16,671 bases of DNA from an uncultured Bacilli bacterium (GCA_947631885.1 CANRMZ010000008.1:1-16671); one strand, 5' to 3'; counted from the stretch's first letter, positions 1 through 8,312 are shown. Numbers and translations: made by a program. Notes: generated by a model from the sequence alone, not told the origin.

Positions 1-988
1 CATTATTAAGGAAGCTTATGATGATAAGGATGTAGCGACTCTTCAAGAGAGTGCTGAAAGAAAAATCTTATTTGCTGTTCGTAATCGTCGAACAGGAGAT
101 TTATTATCGATTCAAGAAGCTCTAAGAATCGCTCATGATAAACTTGAACAATTAGCAAAAAATAAAAGACTTGTAACCGGACTTGAAACAGGTTTTTATG
201 ATTTAGATAAAATTACTACTGGTTTCCAAGGTGGTGAAATGATCATCTTGGCTGCTCGTCCAGGTATGGGAAAAACTGCTCTAGCCCTTAATATGGCTAC
301 TTATGCCGCAACAACTACTAAAAAGGCTATCGCAGTATTCAATCTAGAAATGAGTGCCGATATGCTTGTCAATAGAATGATATCTTCTATGGGAAGAGTA
401 GAGTCTTATAAACTTCAAACAGGTAATATGCAAGAAAGAGATTGGCAAAGATATAACGAAGCTATGGACCGCTTAGCTAAAACGAATATCTATATTGAGG
501 CCGATAGTGCGGCGACGATATCGGAAATTAGAGCTAAATGCCGAAGACTTGCAACTAGTGAAACGGGGTTAGGGCTTGTAATTATCGACTACCTTCAACT
601 TGTTAATTCTGGTGATAAAAAGACTGAATCAAGACAAGTAGAGGTATCTGATATTTCAAGATCTCTTAAGACTATGGCTCTAGAATTAGATGTACCAGTT
701 CTTGCATTATCACAATTATCAAGAACTGCAGAAAAAAGAGAAAGCAATCAACCTATTCTTTCAGATCTTCGTGAATCAGGTTCTTTGGAACAAGATGCCG
801 ATATGGTATTATTTATTAATAGAAAAGATTATTATGAGCCTAAAAAAGATCAAAGAGAGACTATTGTTCCAGCCGAACTTGTTATTGCTAAACATAGAAA
901 AGGTAGCTTAGGAACTATTGATTTAATGTTCGAGCTAAGTATTGGTTCATTTAAAAGTGTTGTAAAAGATTTTAATAAGGATGAATAA
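1..988 (+). CDS. dnaB: Replicative DNA helicase DnaB, 3' part (5' end outside window)
   Basis: The hexameric SF4 helicase that unwinds DNA at the replication fork and recruits primase. The frame is open from base 2 with no upstream stop, so the N-terminal domain lies outside the window. The first visible residues (IIKEAYDDKDVATLQ) fit the end of the N-domain and the linker. The complete RecA-like C-terminal domain follows: Walker A RPGMGKTAL (bases about 257-283), the arginine- and Leu-rich middle, Walker B LVIIDYLQL, the SQLSR motif and the signature DLRESGSLEQDADMV. The final KHRKGSLGTIDLMFE motif is intact and the stop is TAA at 986-988. An internal ATG at 239 also opens this frame, but it falls just before Walker A and is not the real start. 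The next gene begins 2 bases after the stop, so dnaB probably heads the 1-5553 operon. Family assignment is very secure; only the truncation limits it. Confidence 0.97.
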   Translation, partial: IIKEAYDDKDVATLQESAERKILFAVRNRRTGDLLSIQEALRIAHDKLEQLAKNKRLVTGLETGFYDLDKITTGFQGGEMIILAARPGMGKTALALNMATYAATTTKKAIAVFNLEMSADMLVNRMISSMGRVESYKLQTGNMQERDWQRYNEAMDRLAKTNIYIEADSAATISEIRAKCRRLATSETGLGLVIIDYLQLVNSGDKKTESRQVEVSDISRSLKTMALELDVPVLALSQLSRTAEKRESNQPILSDLRESGSLEQDADMVLFINRKDYYEPKKDQRETIVPAELVIAKHRKGSLGTIDLMFELSIGSFKSVVKDFNKDE

Positions 989-990
989 AA

Positions 991-2493
991 ATGAAGGTAA
1001 AAGAAATAATAATATGTATTTTGTGGTGTATACTAGTTCTTGGTCTATTTGCAGTTAATTATGTAACGAATAAGTTAATTATCGGTGCTGATGAAGTATA
1101 CGAAATTTATTTAGATGGTAAAATAATTGGTTATATATCTGATGAAGATGAATTATATGATATGATAAATCATAAACAAAAAGATATAAAAAAACAATTT
1201 GGCGTTAATAACGTTTACCCTCCAAGTGATTTTCAAATTGTAAAAACTAATTCATATACGGCTGTAGTGGAACCAGTTGAAAAGATATACAATCAAATAT
1301 CTGAGCTTAGTAATTTTACTATCGAAGGGTATAGCATTAATATCAAAGGTGAGGATAAAGATATAACGATTAAAGTTCTTGATAAAAGCATTTTTGATAA
1401 AGCTGTAAATACTTTTATAATGGCTTTTATTGATGAAAATGAATATACTGCTTATATGGAAAATAATCAACCTGAAATTGAAACTACAGGAAAGATTATA
1501 GAATCAATGTTCTTTGAAGAGACAATTACAATTAAAAAGGATTTTATTAGTGTGGATGAACATATATTTAATACAGCCGAAGAACTAAGCCAATATTTAC
1601 TTTTTGGAGAAAATGCTGAAATTAAAAGCTATAAGGTTAAATCTGGAGATACTATTGAATCCATATCTAATGATAATAAACTGAATCCTAAAGAATTTTT
1701 AGTGGCTAATCCTAAATATAAATCTGAAGAGAGTATGTTAGCTATCGGTGATGAGGTAAACATTACCCTTATTAAACCGGTGTTATCTTATGGTTATGAT
1801 GTTCATGAAGTAGCTGATATTAAAGATCCTTACGATGAAGAAATTAAATACGATTATACAAAAGACCCTTCGTATGAAGTTATAACTACTGCCGGTGTTA
1901 ATGGCGTTACAAGATCTACCTCTAAATATAGAGTTGTTAATGGCGAAACCCTAGCTGGTGCCCGTATCGTTGCTAGTGAAGAAATAACTAAGAAAGTAAA
2001 TCAAGTAACAGTTAAGGGCATGCCTTACAATGGTGGAGGCTCTCAAAACTATGGCTCTGGTACTGGTCAATATGTTGATACTGGAACTAAGTGGCAATGG
2101 CCTACGAATACGCCATATATCATTACATCATACTATGAATATCGTTGGGGAACTTTCCATGATGGTTTAGATATTTCAGGAACTGGATGTGGATCACCAA
2201 TATACGCATCTGAGGCAGGAACGGTTTATCAATCAGCGTGGGAGCCTGGATCTTGCCAAGGTGGTGGCGAGTGTATTATTATTGGCCATGAAAATGGTTA
2301 CTATACGATGTATGCTCATATGATGTTAGGCTCAAGACTAGTGTTCGAAGGACAACAAGTTCAAAGAGGACAAATAATAGGTCGAATGGGTGATACTGGC
2401 GTGGCTTCAGGATGCCACTTACACTTTTCTGTATTTAATGGTATTCCATGGCGTACTGGTAGTACATTTAATCCATTGGCTCTATGGGGTTAA
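991..2493 (+). CDS. Membrane-anchored LysM-G5-M23 peptidoglycan metallopeptidase
   Basis: A 500-residue cell-surface hydrolase expected to cut peptide cross-links in peptidoglycan. Residues 5-30 form an uncleaved N-terminal membrane segment (ILWCILVLGLFAVNYV). A region of about 180 residues of unknown fold follows, then a LysM domain near 212-260 (YKVKSGDTIESIS...LAIGDEVNI). A G5 domain spans about 290-343 (EVITTAGVNGVTRSTSKYRV...VTVKG), then a Gly/Ser linker, then a C-terminal M23 domain from about 385. The zinc and catalytic residues are all visible: H390 and D394 in FHDGLD, H443 in YAHM, and H476/H478 in CHLHF, so it should be active. TAAGGA at 976-981 is a suitable ribosome site, lying inside dnaB. 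The gene is packed between dnaB and walJ. LysM and G5 are wall- or glycan-binding modules, so the substrate is inferred from the family. The exact wall role is unknown. Confidence 0.9.
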   Translation: MKVKEIIICILWCILVLGLFAVNYVTNKLIIGADEVYEIYLDGKIIGYISDEDELYDMINHKQKDIKKQFGVNNVYPPSDFQIVKTNSYTAVVEPVEKIYNQISELSNFTIEGYSINIKGEDKDITIKVLDKSIFDKAVNTFIMAFIDENEYTAYMENNQPEIETTGKIIESMFFEETITIKKDFISVDEHIFNTAEELSQYLLFGENAEIKSYKVKSGDTIESISNDNKLNPKEFLVANPKYKSEESMLAIGDEVNITLIKPVLSYGYDVHEVADIKDPYDEEIKYDYTKDPSYEVITTAGVNGVTRSTSKYRVVNGETLAGARIVASEEITKKVNQVTVKGMPYNGGGSQNYGSGTGQYVDTGTKWQWPTNTPYIITSYYEYRWGTFHDGLDISGTGCGSPIYASEAGTVYQSAWEPGSCQGGGECIIIGHENGYYTMYAHMMLGSRLVFEGQQVQRGQIIGRMGDTGVASGCHLHFSVFNGIPWRTGSTFNPLALWG

Positions 2494-2494
2494 T

Positions 2495-3259
2495 ATGAAA
2501 ATTTGTAATCTAGCAAGTGGATCATCTGGTAATAGTACATATATTCAAACGAAAAAATATCAAATATTAATAGATTTAGGAAAGACCAAAAAGTATTTAG
2601 TAGAGCAATTAGCTTCCATTGGAGTTAACTATGAAGATATTGACTATGTTTTTCTTACTCATACGCATGATGACCACATTTCCGCTTTAAATGTCTTTTT
2701 AAAAAATCATAAAGCAACTTTAGTTCTATCAAGAGAAATGTATAAACAACTAAGAGATATAGATAAAATAGAACATGTTTTAGTATATGATGATAATCCT
2801 GTCATTGAAAACCTAAATATTACGACATATAAAATGTCTCATGATGCTGGGGATACAAGAGCCTTTGTTATCGAAGAAAATGGTTCTTCAATAGTATATA
2901 TAACTGACACTGGTTATTTAAATGGTAAATATTTTAACTCTTTAAAAGGAAAAACCGCTTATTATATTGAATGTAATCATGATATAGAAATGCTTACTCA
3001 TGGACCATACCCAATATATTTGCAAAAAAGAATATTATCAGACTTTGGCCACTTATCCAATAAATTTACGGGTATGTATCTTTCTAAATTAATAAATAAT
3101 AATACTAATTATATTATGCTTATGCACTTAAGTGAAAAAAATAATAATGAAAAAATAGCTTTGGCAACAGTTAAGGAAGCTTTAAGAGATAATGATACTA
3201 GTAATATTAAAATTGAGTGTTGTAAGCCAAATACTCATGGTGAGGTAATTAATATATGA
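2495..3259 (+). CDS. walJ: WalJ/YycJ-type metallo-beta-lactamase-fold hydrolase
   Basis: A 254-residue MBL-fold protein of the YycJ/WalJ family, usually encoded beside the WalRK cell-wall regulators or near rlmH in Bacilli. The N-terminus ICNLASGSSGNSTYI is characteristic of the family. The metal-binding HxHxDH motif is intact as THTHDDH (H56, H58, D60, H61), followed by the MSHDAGD stretch, TDTG and a late MHLSE histidine. The frame is open further upstream to an ATG at 2390, but that would overlap the preceding gene by about 100 bases. The ATG at 2495 gives the family N-terminus and has GGGG 5 bases upstream. The stop TGA overlaps the rlmH start as ATGA. WalJ in other Firmicutes is linked to coordination of cell division with DNA replication, and its place downstream of dnaB fits. 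The biochemical substrate is not settled (a nuclease-like activity is likely from the family). No walRK genes are in this window. Confidence 0.88.
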   Translation: MKICNLASGSSGNSTYIQTKKYQILIDLGKTKKYLVEQLASIGVNYEDIDYVFLTHTHDDHISALNVFLKNHKATLVLSREMYKQLRDIDKIEHVLVYDDNPVIENLNITTYKMSHDAGDTRAFVIEENGSSIVYITDTGYLNGKYFNSLKGKTAYYIECNHDIEMLTHGPYPIYLQKRILSDFGHLSNKFTGMYLSKLINNNTNYIMLMHLSEKNNNEKIALATVKEALRDNDTSNIKIECCKPNTHGEVINI

Positions 3260-3693
3260 TAAGAATTATAGCCTTAGGTAAGATAAAAGAAAAATATTTA
3301 GAAGATGGTATTAATGATTATCTAAAAAGAGTTAATAAATATCATAAAATAGAAATTATTGAGCTTAAAGATGATGTTGATATTTTAAAAGAAGAAAAGC
3401 AAATAATAAAGTACTTAAATAAAGATGAGTATAACATTTTAATGGATATTAAGTCTGAATTAATAACAAGCGAAGAACTAGCACATCTTACTTCCCAAAA
3501 ATTAATGGAATATGGTAATATTAATATAATCATTGGTGGATCAAATGGTGTAACTGATAAAATTAAAATTTCAGTAGATAAATGTCTAAGCTTTGGTAGA
3601 ATAACAATGCCACATGGAGTTTTTCGGCTTATTCTACTGGAACAAATTTATCGATCATTTAAAATAAATAATAATGAAAGCTATCATAAATAG
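3256..3693 (+). CDS. rlmH: 23S rRNA (pseudouridine1915-N3)-methyltransferase RlmH
   Basis: A SPOUT-class methyltransferase that modifies pseudouridine 1915 in helix 69 of 23S rRNA in the assembled ribosome, using S-adenosylmethionine. At 145 residues it is slightly shorter than the usual 155-160. The missing residues appear to lie in the middle (around 55-85); both ends are intact. The N-terminus MIRIIALGKIKEKYLEDGI and the knot region IIGGSNGVTDKI, LSFGRITMPHG and LILLEQIYRSFKI are all present. It ends in the family's conserved C-terminal YHK. GAGG at 3242-3245 is the ribosome site, and the start overlaps the walJ stop by 4 bases, indicating translational coupling. The walJ-rlmH neighbourhood is common in Bacilli. 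High confidence. Confidence 0.95.
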   Translation: MIRIIALGKIKEKYLEDGINDYLKRVNKYHKIEIIELKDDVDILKEEKQIIKYLNKDEYNILMDIKSELITSEELAHLTSQKLMEYGNINIIIGGSNGVTDKIKISVDKCLSFGRITMPHGVFRLILLEQIYRSFKINNNESYHK

Positions 3694-3700
3694 GTGAAAT

Positions 3701-4897
3701 ATGAAAAATAAGGAAATACGCAAACTTTTTTTAACATTAATATTCTTTTCTTTATCAGGAGGAATATATTATAATTTCCAAGAAGTATGGCTTGCCGAAA
3801 ATGGCCTTTCGGTAAGTACAATTAGTGTTGTTTATAGTTTGTGTGCCCTTATTACTGTATCATCTATTTTTTTGTGTAGTAATATTATTAAACAGAATAA
3901 AATAAAGAAGTTTGCATGTATATTCCTTTTTATAAAATCAATATGTATTTTGGGTTTATTTTTGTTAAATAACTCTGGATTAAATATAATAATAAAATTT
4001 TTAATAATGCTAGATTATGCTTTGGATGTTGAAATATATGCATGTGTTTATCCTATGATAAGTTTAATTACTAAGAATGATAAAATATATGCTGCTAGAG
4101 GTCTCACATATAGTTTTATGTATTATTTAGGTGTCGCAATATCTGCTTTGTGTTTAGGAAGAATAATTGGTAACTTTGTTATAAATAACAATCTTTATGT
4201 GTTGCTTGGAGCAATTCTTTCTTTTATGGCCTTAATTGTCTTACTTACAACAGATGTTAACAAGTATAATAAGAATGAAAAAAGTGAAAGAAATCTTTTA
4301 TTTAAATTATTAAATAAAATTAAACAAGATAAAATATCTATCATGTATTTAATTTCTGCTTTAGTGGGCCAAATTTCTTATAGTTGTATTTTAGGGATGC
4401 AAATATCTTTACTAGTTAATTTGTATGGCCTAACTTCGAAGATAGCCTCGATGGTATATTTGGTGTTAGGCATTAGTGCTTCTTTATTTGGATTTATTGT
4501 ACTATGGAAATTAACCTTTAAAAACAATTATGTTAATATAAGTATTAAGTTATTAGGAAGAGTTATAATTTATTTATTAGCATTTATTTTTAATAAAAAT
4601 TTCTTATATGTTTTGGCTTTAATATATCCGGCCTTTACTGGCGAGAGTCATACTCATATAATTGATGCTCCATATATAAATAGATATGAAGATAAGTATC
4701 AGTTAGCTTTCTGTAATCTAAAAGATATGACTACTTACTTAGGAAAATCTATAGGAGTACTTTTATGTGGTATAGGGATAAGATATGGAATAAGATATAT
4801 CTTCGTTTTTGCATTTGTATTTGTGCTTATTCAATTAATATTATGTTATGTATGTTTGCATTTAAGAAATAAGGAAGCGAGGGAAGTACAGTTATGA
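3701..4897 (+). CDS. MFS-type multi-spanning membrane transporter, substrate unknown
   Basis: A 398-residue integral membrane protein with about eleven or twelve hydrophobic segments separated by short Lys/Asn-rich loops, the length and layout of a major facilitator superfamily carrier. A central hydrophilic loop near residues 184-210 (TTDVNKYNKNEKSERN) divides two six-helix halves. I cannot see a diagnostic substrate motif, so no substrate is proposed. The acidic Asp/Glu residues in helix 4 (MLDYALDVEIYACVYP) could be functional. The start at 3701 follows AGGTG at 3692-3696, and the TGA stop overlaps the ung start (ATGA). The gene is co-oriented in the dnaB-ung cluster and is probably an accessory insertion into an otherwise conserved housekeeping run. 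An alternative is a non-MFS 12-helix permease. Confidence 0.72.
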   Translation: MKNKEIRKLFLTLIFFSLSGGIYYNFQEVWLAENGLSVSTISVVYSLCALITVSSIFLCSNIIKQNKIKKFACIFLFIKSICILGLFLLNNSGLNIIIKFLIMLDYALDVEIYACVYPMISLITKNDKIYAARGLTYSFMYYLGVAISALCLGRIIGNFVINNNLYVLLGAILSFMALIVLLTTDVNKYNKNEKSERNLLFKLLNKIKQDKISIMYLISALVGQISYSCILGMQISLLVNLYGLTSKIASMVYLVLGISASLFGFIVLWKLTFKNNYVNISIKLLGRVIIYLLAFIFNKNFLYVLALIYPAFTGESHTHIIDAPYINRYEDKYQLAFCNLKDMTTYLGKSIGVLLCGIGIRYGIRYIFVFAFVFVLIQLILCYVCLHLRNKEAREVQL

Positions 4898-5553
4898 TAG
4901 GAAATGGTTGGGATGATGCCCTAAAGGTAATTTGGAATAGTAAAAATTTCAATAAATTTTATAATTCTGTATTAGCTTTGTATGATAAAAGAACTATATA
5001 TCCTCCGAAAGAGAATATCTTTAACGCTTTAAAGCTAACCGATTATGACAATGTTAAAGTCGTAATTGTTGGCCAAGATCCTTATCATGGCGAAGGTGAA
5101 GCTCATGGCCTTTCTTTTAGTGTCCAAAAAGGCATTAAAATTCCCCCTTCACTTCAAAACATATATAAAGAGTTAAATGATGATTTAAAGGTTCCAATAA
5201 AAAAAGATGGAGATTTATCAGGTTGGGCTAAACAAGGAGTACTTCTTTTAAACAGTGTTTTAACGGTTGAAAAAGATAAACCAGCCTCTCATAGTAAGAT
5301 TGGTTGGGAATTATTCACGGATTATATAATTAAACTTCTTAATACAAGGCAAGATCCTATCGTATTTATTCTATGGGGAAACTTTGCTCGAAGCAAGAAA
5401 AAATATATAACAAATCCAAAACACTTAATTATCGAATCTGCGCATCCAAGTCCATTTTCTGCAAGTTATGGCTTCTTTGGTAGCAAACCATTTTCAAGAA
5501 CAAATGAATTTTTAATAAAAAATAAAAAAGAACCTATTGATTGGTCTTTATAA
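4894..5553 (+). CDS. ung: Uracil-DNA glycosylase, family 1
   Basis: Removes uracil from DNA and so starts base-excision repair of deaminated cytosine or misincorporated dUMP. At 219 residues it has the standard family length. The catalytic water-activating loop VIVGQDPYHGEGEAHGLSFS places the general-base Asp at D62. The LLLNSVLTVE stretch supplies the uracil-recognising Asn (N120), and HPSPFSASYGFFG carries the catalytic His (H184) and the minor-groove intercalation loop. GAGGGA at 4879-4884 is the ribosome site. The gene overlaps the upstream MFS gene by 4 bases (ATGA), and its last 6 bases overlap the convergent lemA-like gene. All motifs are intact, so activity is expected. Confidence 0.97.
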   Translation: MIGNGWDDALKVIWNSKNFNKFYNSVLALYDKRTIYPPKENIFNALKLTDYDNVKVVIVGQDPYHGEGEAHGLSFSVQKGIKIPPSLQNIYKELNDDLKVPIKKDGDLSGWAKQGVLLLNSVLTVEKDKPASHSKIGWELFTDYIIKLLNTRQDPIVFILWGNFARSKKKYITNPKHLIIESAHPSPFSASYGFFGSKPFSRTNEFLIKNKKEPIDWSL

Positions 5554-6072
5554 AGAACTTTCAACAGGTTCTTTTATTTCATAAGAGTTTTTAACACTTA
5601 TCTTGGCTATCTTAGCAACTATTTTTGTGTAGCCTTTCATTTGTTTAAATAAGTCATTATTATTTTTATTAAAGAAGACTTTATTAGCTCTTATTATTTG
5701 ATCAATTTGTTTTATTTCACTTAATGTTTTATTGAAAGCTTTAGTATCTAATTTTTTATTATCTTCTTTAAGATTAATCATTATTTGTAAATATTCATTT
5801 AGTTCTTTATCAAGTTCATAATTATTTAAATTTCTCTTTTTTAAATTACCAAATTCTTTTAAATAATCTTTGGTGGTAACCACACTTTTTATTTTTTCAT
5901 AAAGCTTATCCATTAGCTCTTGCTTTTTAGCTAGGTTATCTGCGATTATATTATTTGAATTATCCATTTTAATTTTAATAATTGATATCTTATTATAAGC
6001 TGTGAAGTAGAGTATTAAACATATACCAACTATAGTAACGAGAATAAAGAACACAATTAATACTGGTCCCAT
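5548..6072 (-). CDS. Divergent LemA-like membrane protein
   Basis: A 174-residue protein with one N-terminal membrane segment (residues 3-26, LIVFFILVTIVGICLILYFT) and a helical extracellular or cytoplasmic body. The order of features resembles LemA: a membrane anchor, then YNKISIIKIKMDNSNN corresponding to the LemA YN...VEN helix, then a Lys-rich antiparallel helical region, and a final ANKVFFNKNNNDLFKQMKGYTKIVAKIAK stretch like LemA's terminal YN segment. It lacks the usual FP-x-x-x-A-x-x-F-G-F end motif. LemA proteins have no firmly established biochemical function. ATCACCTT at 6079-6086 (AAGGTGAT on the coding strand) is the ribosome site. The gene has its own promoter in the 54-base gap after the flippase gene and overlaps ung tail to tail. 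The LemA relation is my reading of pattern only; a generic helical membrane protein is the alternative. Confidence 0.6.
   Translation of the reverse strand: MGPVLIVFFILVTIVGICLILYFTAYNKISIIKIKMDNSNNIIADNLAKKQELMDKLYEKIKSVVTTKDYLKEFGNLKKRNLNNYELDKELNEYLQIMINLKEDNKKLDTKAFNKTLSEIKQIDQIIRANKVFFNKNNNDLFKQMKGYTKIVAKIAKISVKNSYEIKEPVESSL
5552..5575 (+). terminator. Hairpin terminator on the ung stop codon
   Basis: The stem AAAGAACTT (5552-5560) pairs with AGGTTCTTT (5566-5574) with one G-U pair, around the loop TCAAC, and is followed by T-rich sequence (TATTTC). The left arm begins within the TAA stop of ung and the whole hairpin lies inside the last codons of the convergent gene. A second, longer-range pairing is possible: 5526-5535 (AAAAGAACCT) is an exact complement of 5566-5575. 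The U-tract is interrupted by an A, so strength is uncertain. Confidence 0.6.
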
Positions 6073-6091
6073 ATCATTATCACCTTTTCTA

Positions 6092-6120
6092 ATTATATAT
6101 TATTATAATAGCTTTTGCAA
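6092..6120 (-). promoter_or_regulatory. Sigma-A-type promoter for the LemA-like gene
   Basis: On the minus strand, TTGCAA (6115-6120) and TATAAT (6092-6097) are separated by exactly 17 bases. A second TATAAT lies 10 bases further upstream (6102-6107). The ribosome site follows at 6079-6086. The promoter sits wholly in the short gap after the flippase gene, so the LemA-like gene can be expressed independently of it. Confidence 0.65.
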
Positions 6121-6126
6121 AACAAT

Positions 6127-7719
6127 TTATTTGTCCTTTGTAAATAGTAAATCCTTTAATAATTTATAGTTTATTAATACATATATACTGACACTTATTA
6201 TGCCTATTAAGCCAAGATATATAGCGTTATAGATAAAGCCTTCGCCAAGTGTTGGCATAAATTTACGATAAACTAAACATATAGCTATAAATACAAGAAT
6301 CGTTCCAATTAGTCTAGGTAGTTTTTTAAATGTATCAGTATATTTAATTTTTTCTTTTTTGTTAAGGACAATAAGGGGTATTCCTAAAGAGATTAGATAG
6401 CCGACTACAGTGGCAGTTATTGCGCCATAGTAAGGATATATTCCTATGTGATTAAATAGATACATAAAAGGAATATCTAATACTAAGTTGATACCAAGAC
6501 CTAGTATGACAGAGGCATACACTAATTTAGTTTTATATAATCCTTGCAAAGTAGAACATATTATTAAATAAGCACTATCTAAAATAGCTACCAATATTAA
6601 GTATTTAAATATTATTGGCCCATGACTACTGGTGGTATAAAATACATTCCATACTTCATTACTAAATATACTTATAAAAATAGTTATAGGAGCAATGATA
6701 AATAAAAGAACTTGTAAGGCTTTATTGAAAAATTTATTAACATCATTATTTTTCTTAGCAACATAAGCGGAAACTATGGAAGGAATTAAACTAACGGTAA
6801 GACCTGTTGCTATAGAGGTTACGATTGTAACAAGTTTGCTGCCCCATACCGTAAATACTGAAGATATCATTTCAATTTCTTCGGCTGAAAAACCTCCGAT
6901 GTTATTTAAAGTTCTCATCATCAAAATCATATCCGTAGTATTATATAAGCTACTAGCAATACTAACTACAATAAATGGAATGCTATAGCCTAGAATTTTA
7001 CCAAATATTTCTTTCTTTTCATTTTTAGTAACTTTAGCATATTCTTTATTACTCATTTTATCAACATGATGCATTTTAATGATGAGATATAAGTAACCTG
7101 CTAAAGCACCAAAGGCGGCTGCCATAACGGATATTCCAACAGCATATTTAATTGGTAAGTCTAATACTTTAACAGCAATAGTGCTTCCTAATAAAACGAT
7201 TACAATTCTGACAACTTGTTCAATAACTTGAGAAAAAGAAGCTGAACTTATATATTTATGGCCTTGAAGATATCCTCTTGAAATACTAAGAAGCGGAACT
7301 ATTAAAAGCGATACCGATACACATCTAATAGCGAATACAACATCGCTTATAGTGTTGCCACCTTCAAGATTACCAAGGATTAATTTAGCAATAGGCTCAG
7401 CCCCAATAAAGCAAACTAGAAACGAAATAAGTGAGAAAATCAAAATCAAATGTTTAGCTAAAGTAAACATGGCTGTTTTCTTTTTTGTTTGCTTTTTAGT
7501 GTCATATTCACTTGTAAGTTTACTTATGGCAAGAGGAATACCCGCGGAGGAAATTATTAAAAATATATTATATATATTATAGGCATATCCATATAAAGCT
7601 CCGCCTTGTTCACCGATTATGCGGTAAAAAGGAATAACATATAGAGCTCCTAAAAGTTTAGAGAAGATAATTGCAATAGTAGCAATCATAGCTCCTTCCA
7701 TAAAGGTATTCTTTTTCAA
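6127..7719 (-). CDS. MurJ/SpoVB-type lipid-linked oligosaccharide flippase (MOP superfamily)
   Basis: A 530-residue polytopic protein with about 14 membrane helices, the size of MurJ (YtgP) and SpoVB in Bacillus. The N-terminus (FMEGAMIATIAIIFSKLLGALYVIPFYRIIG) has the amphipathic start and the G-x-x-Y-x-x-PFYRIIGE pattern of the family. The GYAYNIYNIFLIISSAGIPLAISKL helix is equally typical. MurJ moves lipid II to the outer face of the membrane for peptidoglycan synthesis; SpoVB does so for spore cortex. Sequence alone cannot separate the two. The start is TTG: AAGGAG at 7730-7735 (coding-strand sense) lies 10 bases before it, whereas the next ATG is six codons in and too far away. It has a good own promoter and faces away from the hydrolase gene at 7802. 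Confidence 0.9.
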   Translation of the reverse strand: MKKNTFMEGAMIATIAIIFSKLLGALYVIPFYRIIGEQGGALYGYAYNIYNIFLIISSAGIPLAISKLTSEYDTKKQTKKKTAMFTLAKHLILIFSLISFLVCFIGAEPIAKLILGNLEGGNTISDVVFAIRCVSVSLLIVPLLSISRGYLQGHKYISSASFSQVIEQVVRIVIVLLGSTIAVKVLDLPIKYAVGISVMAAAFGALAGYLYLIIKMHHVDKMSNKEYAKVTKNEKKEIFGKILGYSIPFIVVSIASSLYNTTDMILMMRTLNNIGGFSAEEIEMISSVFTVWGSKLVTIVTSIATGLTVSLIPSIVSAYVAKKNNDVNKFFNKALQVLLFIIAPITIFISIFSNEVWNVFYTTSSHGPIIFKYLILVAILDSAYLIICSTLQGLYKTKLVYASVILGLGINLVLDIPFMYLFNHIGIYPYYGAITATVVGYLISLGIPLIVLNKKEKIKYTDTFKKLPRLIGTILVFIAICLVYRKFMPTLGEGFIYNAIYLGLIGIISVSIYVLINYKLLKDLLFTKDK

Positions 7720-7741
7720 GTTATTTCAACTCCTTATTGTT

Positions 7742-7770
7742 ATTATAAGCAAAAAGACTTTTAAAGACAA
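7742..7770 (-). promoter_or_regulatory. Sigma-A-type promoter for the flippase gene
   Basis: Minus-strand TTGTCT (7765-7770), 17-base spacer, TATAAT (7742-7747). The predicted start of transcription is about 7735, at the edge of the ribosome site (7730-7735), so the leader would be very short. Confidence 0.75.
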
Positions 7771-7801
7771 GTTTATTAAGATATTATATATAAAGGTGAT
7801 T

Positions 7802-8302
7802 ATGTTGAAAATAGATGTTTTAGTATTACCTCCGCTTGAAAATAACTGCTATATTTTATCTTGTGATAAAAAGGCCATTATTATTGATCCATCTTCTGAA
7901 AAAGATAAAATTATTAAGGCTTGTGAAGGATATGATGTAGCAGAAATACTTATTACTCATCATCATTTTGATCATGTTGGGGCCTTACAAGATTTAGAAA
8001 ATTATTACCATCTTAATCATAATGAATTTAAAAATACTTTTGGCTATGAAGTAATTAAAACTCCTGGTCATAGTAATGATTCAATATCTTTTTACTTTCC
8101 TAAAGATAAAGTTCTTTTTTCAGGTGATTTTATCTTTAAAGATGGCATTGGAAGAACTGACTTCCCTGAATCTAGTCCCTTAGATATGATTAATTCCTTA
8201 AAAATGATTAGTTCCTATCCTGATGATATCACGGTGTATCCTGGTCATGGTCCTAAAACCGATTTAGCACAAGAAAAAAGACATTTTAGTTATTATTTTT
8301 AA
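7802..8302 (+). CDS. Compact glyoxalase II-like MBL-fold hydrolase (YqgX type)
   Basis: A small metallo-beta-lactamase-fold hydrolase of the glyoxalase II-like group, which cleaves thioesters such as S-lactoylglutathione-type adducts in better-known members. All core motifs are present: PPLENNCYILS at the N-terminus, THHHFDH (H53, H55, D57, H58 from this start), TPGHSNDS, FSGDFIF, GIGRTDF and VYPGHGPKT. The protein is about 166 residues, short for the YqgX family (about 210). The missing stretch lies between the HxHxDH and PGHS motifs, where only about 25 residues remain; all metal ligands are kept. The frame also opens at GTG 7796, but AGGTGAT at 7794-7800 is best read as the ribosome site for ATG 7802 (or TTG 7805). 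The substrate is unknown. It converges with the GerQ-like gene. Confidence 0.87.
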   Translation: MLKIDVLVLPPLENNCYILSCDKKAIIIDPSSEKDKIIKACEGYDVAEILITHHHFDHVGALQDLENYYHLNHNEFKNTFGYEVIKTPGHSNDSISFYFPKDKVLFSGDFIFKDGIGRTDFPESSPLDMINSLKMISSYPDDITVYPGHGPKTDLAQEKRHFSYYF

Positions 8303-8312
8303 AATGTCTTTT
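8276..8312. terminator. Shared bidirectional terminator between two convergent genes
   Basis: AAAAGACATTTT (8276-8287) is a perfect 12-base complement of AAAATGTCTTTT (8301-8312), with a 13-base loop. Each arm has A/T runs, so it can serve transcription from either side. It contains both the TAA of the hydrolase (8300-8302) and the TAA of the GerQ-like gene (8299-8301 on the other strand). Confidence 0.82.

Noticed and set aside
2390..2494. Upstream extension of the WalJ frame to an ATG inside the M23 gene
   Set aside because: It would overlap coding sequence for the conserved M23 HLHF region and adds residues unlike WalJ. The ATG at 2495 gives the family N-terminus.
3241..4900. TGA read as tryptophan, as in Mycoplasma-like genomes
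   Set aside because: Several frames end at TGA in ATGA overlaps with well-defined downstream starts, and the proteins have full family length there.
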